From Sphingomonas immobilis (GTDB lineage Bacteria > Pseudomonadota > Alphaproteobacteria > Sphingomonadales > Sphingomonadaceae), in the NCBI RefSeq assembly GCF_030580995.1, contig NZ_JAUQSZ010000003.1, forward strand, positions 1-64,000: a stretch of DNA of 64,000 nucleotides, given 5' to 3'. Below, piece by piece: positions 61,642 to 64,000 of the stretch (the stretch's first letter is position 1; the number at the start of each line of letters is the position of its first letter). The translations under genes were made by a program, and so were the position numbers. Under the pieces are notes generated by a model. It did not search any database, was not told the origin of the DNA, and worked only from the letters and a program-made list of their open reading frames with translations.

Positions 61642-63717
61642 TCAGGCGTCGAGCAGCGTCCTGATCCTGACAGCCAGATGTTCGATCGCGAAAGGCTTGC
61701 GCAACAGCTCGACCCGGACACCGCCCACTTCGCCAAGCGCTGCCTCTTCACGGTCGTAGCCGGTTGCGAAGAGGACTTTGAGATCGGGATGCGCGCGCCG
61801 CGCTGCATCGGCAAGCTCACGGCCGGTCATGCCAGGCATGACCATGTCGGTGAACAACAGCTTCACGCCAGGTTGGGTCGCCAGGATATCGAGCGCCTCG
61901 GCACCGTTTGAAGCATGCCGCACGAAATAGCCGAGTTCGCGTAAAGCCTCGACGTTCGTCAGGCGCACCATCTCTTCATCCTCGGCGACGAGAATGATCT
62001 CCTCCGGCGATCCCGTTGGCACCATAGGACGAAGTTCGGGCACCTCTTCATTTTCTGCGGCCAGCCTTTCGCTGCGGGGCACCAACATCTCTACAGTCGT
62101 GCCTACGCCAAGTTGCGATTGGATCCGCACGCGACCGGCCGACTGATCGATAAAACCGTAGATTTGCGACAGTCCAAGCCCGGTGCCGCGCCCGACTTCC
62201 TTGGTTGTGAAGAATGGCTCGAAAGCCCGACGGATCGTTTCGGCGGACATGCCCTCGCCATTGTCGATGATCCGTATGCGCACATAATCCCCGGCGGAAA
62301 GGTCGACGCGAGCCGCTTGTGAAGAAGACAAATTCACGTTTGCGGTTGCGATGATCAATTCGCCGCCTGTCGGCATCGCGTCGCGGGCGTTCGCCGCCAG
62401 ATTGACGATCGCATTCTCAAACTGACCGCGATCAATGAGGACGCACCAGACGAGATCCTCGAAGTCGAACCGAAGTCGGACCGTCTCGTCAAGCGTACGG
62501 CTCAGTAAGGGCGCCATGGACTTTAGCAGATGATTGACGTTGGTGACGACAGGTTCGAGCTTCTGGCGCCGTGAGAATGCGAGCAATCTTCGTGTGAGCT
62601 CGGCGGCGCGATTGGCCCCGTCCATTGCATTGTCGATATAACGATCGACGTCGTCCCGGCCGCTCGCGCGGCGTCGCCGCGCCAGGTCGAGGCTGCCGAT
62701 GACAATCGCCAGCATGTTGTTGAAGTCGTGCGCGATTCCGCCGGTCATCTTACCGACCGCCTCGAGGCGGAGCGCCTGCTGCACGCGTTCGTCGGCTTTG
62801 CGCTGCGCCACCATCACGCGCATCAGCGTCCAGACGAGTCCGACCGCAAGCGCGATGCTGATGACCAGCGCGACGGTCGACGCGAAGTTGGACCACCACA
62901 AGGGCGTATCGAAGCGCGCCTTCGGCACAGCGACATGCGTTGACCATCCGGTGATCCGGGATGTCGAGAACGCCGTGTAATTCGCGAGACCTTCGAAGGT
63001 GACGCCCTGATAGATACCGCGCTGACCGCCCCGGATGGCGTCGAGCACGAAATGTGTGGCAGGTTTGCCGACACGGTCCGCGAAATTTTGCGTGCGGGCA
63101 ATGAACCTGCCCGACCCGTCGACGATCGCGCTTGTGCCCTCGGCCGGCGCGCGCGCGATTAGTTCCTTCTGAAAGATCGCAGGATCAAGGATGATCCTCA
63201 TGACGTATCGGATCGCGCCATTGCGCCGAACCGGCGCGTCGACGGCGATACACGGACAGCCTTCACCCGACCTCGTGATGCTTTCGAACGCGAGTGGCGC
63301 CGTTGCCAGGCGCTTGACGATCGCCGGATCGACTCGGAAGGGCTTACGCTCGCCAAAGGGCCGGCGAAGGTCGAATATTTCCTGACCGCTCTGCGTGTCG
63401 ATCAGACGGACCGACTTCCAGTCGTAGTTGAGCGCCCGCAACTCCTGCGCCCTTACATAGGCACCAGCCCAATCGTCGCGCTTTACGGTTGCGGCGCTCG
63501 CGAGGGCCAGCGCCGAGGCGCGCGTCCGCTGCATGTTGCCATCGAGCTCGGCCATAATGGCATCGGCCTTGGCGAGCGTCGCGGTCTCGAGCGATTGACG
63601 CTCCGCCCGGTACCCAAACCCGAATTGTAAGGCGACGAAGATCAGCGACGGCAGCAGGATGGCCGCAACGAGCAACGTGAGAGTGATTTTGTTCGCTGTC
63701 ACGGTCTTGTCGGCCAT
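61642..63717 (-). CDS. hybrid sensor histidine kinase
   Basis: A 691-residue protein. An N-terminal membrane helix (ITLTLLVAAILLPSLIFVAL), a periplasmic dCache-like sensor (about residues 45-265) and a second helix near 280. Then come HisKA with GGIAHDFNNMLAIVIG (His330), HATPase_c (NLAANARDAM, DNGEGM, GTGLGLSQIYGF) and a C-terminal receiver with Asp624 in LLFTDMVMPGMTG. All catalytic residues are present. No separate response regulator gene lies adjacent. Start at MADKTVTANK (63717). Confidence 0.92.
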   Translation of the reverse strand: MADKTVTANKITLTLLVAAILLPSLIFVALQFGFGYRAERQSLETATLAKADAIMAELDGNMQRTRASALALASAATVKRDDWAGAYVRAQELRALNYDWKSVRLIDTQSGQEIFDLRRPFGERKPFRVDPAIVKRLATAPLAFESITRSGEGCPCIAVDAPVRRNGAIRYVMRIILDPAIFQKELIARAPAEGTSAIVDGSGRFIARTQNFADRVGKPATHFVLDAIRGGQRGIYQGVTFEGLANYTAFSTSRITGWSTHVAVPKARFDTPLWWSNFASTVALVISIALAVGLVWTLMRVMVAQRKADERVQQALRLEAVGKMTGGIAHDFNNMLAIVIGSLDLARRRRASGRDDVDRYIDNAMDGANRAAELTRRLLAFSRRQKLEPVVTNVNHLLKSMAPLLSRTLDETVRLRFDFEDLVWCVLIDRGQFENAIVNLAANARDAMPTGGELIIATANVNLSSSQAARVDLSAGDYVRIRIIDNGEGMSAETIRRAFEPFFTTKEVGRGTGLGLSQIYGFIDQSAGRVRIQSQLGVGTTVEMLVPRSERLAAENEEVPELRPMVPTGSPEEIILVAEDEEMVRLTNVEALRELGYFVRHASNGAEALDILATQPGVKLLFTDMVMPGMTGRELADAARRAHPDLKVLFATGYDREEAALGEVGGVRVELLRKPFAIEHLAVRIRTLLDA

Positions 63718-64000
63718 GACTACTTTTCGCGTTGCGGCGTGCAAACGGCAAGGCGAAAGCTTGATGAGAGTAGGGCAGCTTTTGAGAACGCTAAGCGATT
63801 GTGCGAACGGCCGTATATGGGGTGCCCAGCCGACAGGCAGCAAATACCAGAAACTGCCAAGCGACTCTTGGGCCATGAGCTGCCTGACGGCTTCCACGCG
63901 CTCACTTGTATGAAGCAGCCCGGTGCGGCGGCCTGAATACGACGGTTTACCCTGAACGAGTCAATTTGCGCAGCGGCTTGTGCGCCGCCACTTCGAACGT
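63718..64000. other. window end without a recognised gene
   Basis: Upstream region of the kinase gene. Short open frames on both strands lack family features; a gene could begin beyond the window edge. Confidence 0.4.

Overview
The window looks like a high-GC alphaproteobacterium of the order Sphingomonadales. This rests on codon bias, several small protein families typical of sphingomonads (DUF5818-like, DUF6771-like, YecA/SEC-C), an F-type conjugation block of the kind carried on sphingomonad plasmids and ICEs, an AlgE-like porin, and CoA-linked catabolic genes. Whether it is chromosome or a large replicon cannot be decided from the sequence. No tRNA, rRNA or CRISPR array was seen.

Layout. 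(1) 1-5.7 kb: a catabolic operon on the plus strand with two VOC/glyoxalase-fold proteins, an SDR, a DUF1214 protein, a PAPS-type sulfotransferase and a metallo-beta-lactamase-fold hydrolase, mostly with overlapping start/stop codons. A truncated DUF35 (OB-fold) gene and a possible thiolase start sit at the left edge on the minus strand. (2) 5.7-7.1 kb: debris, including an M3 peptidase pseudogene. (3) 7.1-20 kb: housekeeping and stress genes: proline iminopeptidase, SirB1-type protein, BLUF photoreceptor, DUF1003 protein, several tiny conserved proteins, a Tat-exported GH47 mannosidase, aldo/keto reductase, HtpG, GST, an HhH protein and an EcsC-like protein.

(4) 20.2-38.4 kb: a partial F-type conjugation operon (traW, traU, a traN-like gene, a second gene with the TraN C-terminal domain, trbC, an S26 peptidase traF, thioredoxin-like traF, a TrbB-like protein, traH, traG). 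No recognisable traA/L/E/K/B/V/C, traD or traI flanks it. Two accessory modules are inserted antisense inside the operon: DUF5818 plus a nucleotidyltransferase between traF and traH, and a hipBA toxin-antitoxin pair between traH and traG. The hipBA pair is preceded by four palindromic operators spaced exactly 27 bp apart. A small membrane protein lies tail-to-tail with traG and is a candidate entry-exclusion factor.

(5) 38.6-42.8 kb: an NTase-HEPN protein, RsgA, a YecA/SEC-C protein and small proteins. (6) 43.1-53.9 kb: an acyl-CoA degradation cluster: thiolase-like protein, enoyl-CoA hydratase, tandem CaiB CoA-transferase, two acyl-CoA dehydrogenases, two TetR regulators, a thioesterase-like protein, an alpha/beta hydrolase and an SDR. 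It probably works with the cluster in (1). (7) 53.9-55.4 kb: a scar with an IS6-family remnant and two damaged cupin genes. (8) 55.4-64 kb: signalling and envelope genes: a divergent pair of membrane sensors (one a HisKA-like/GGDEF/EAL fusion), an AlgE-like porin, a rhodanese-ChrB protein and a hybrid histidine kinase.
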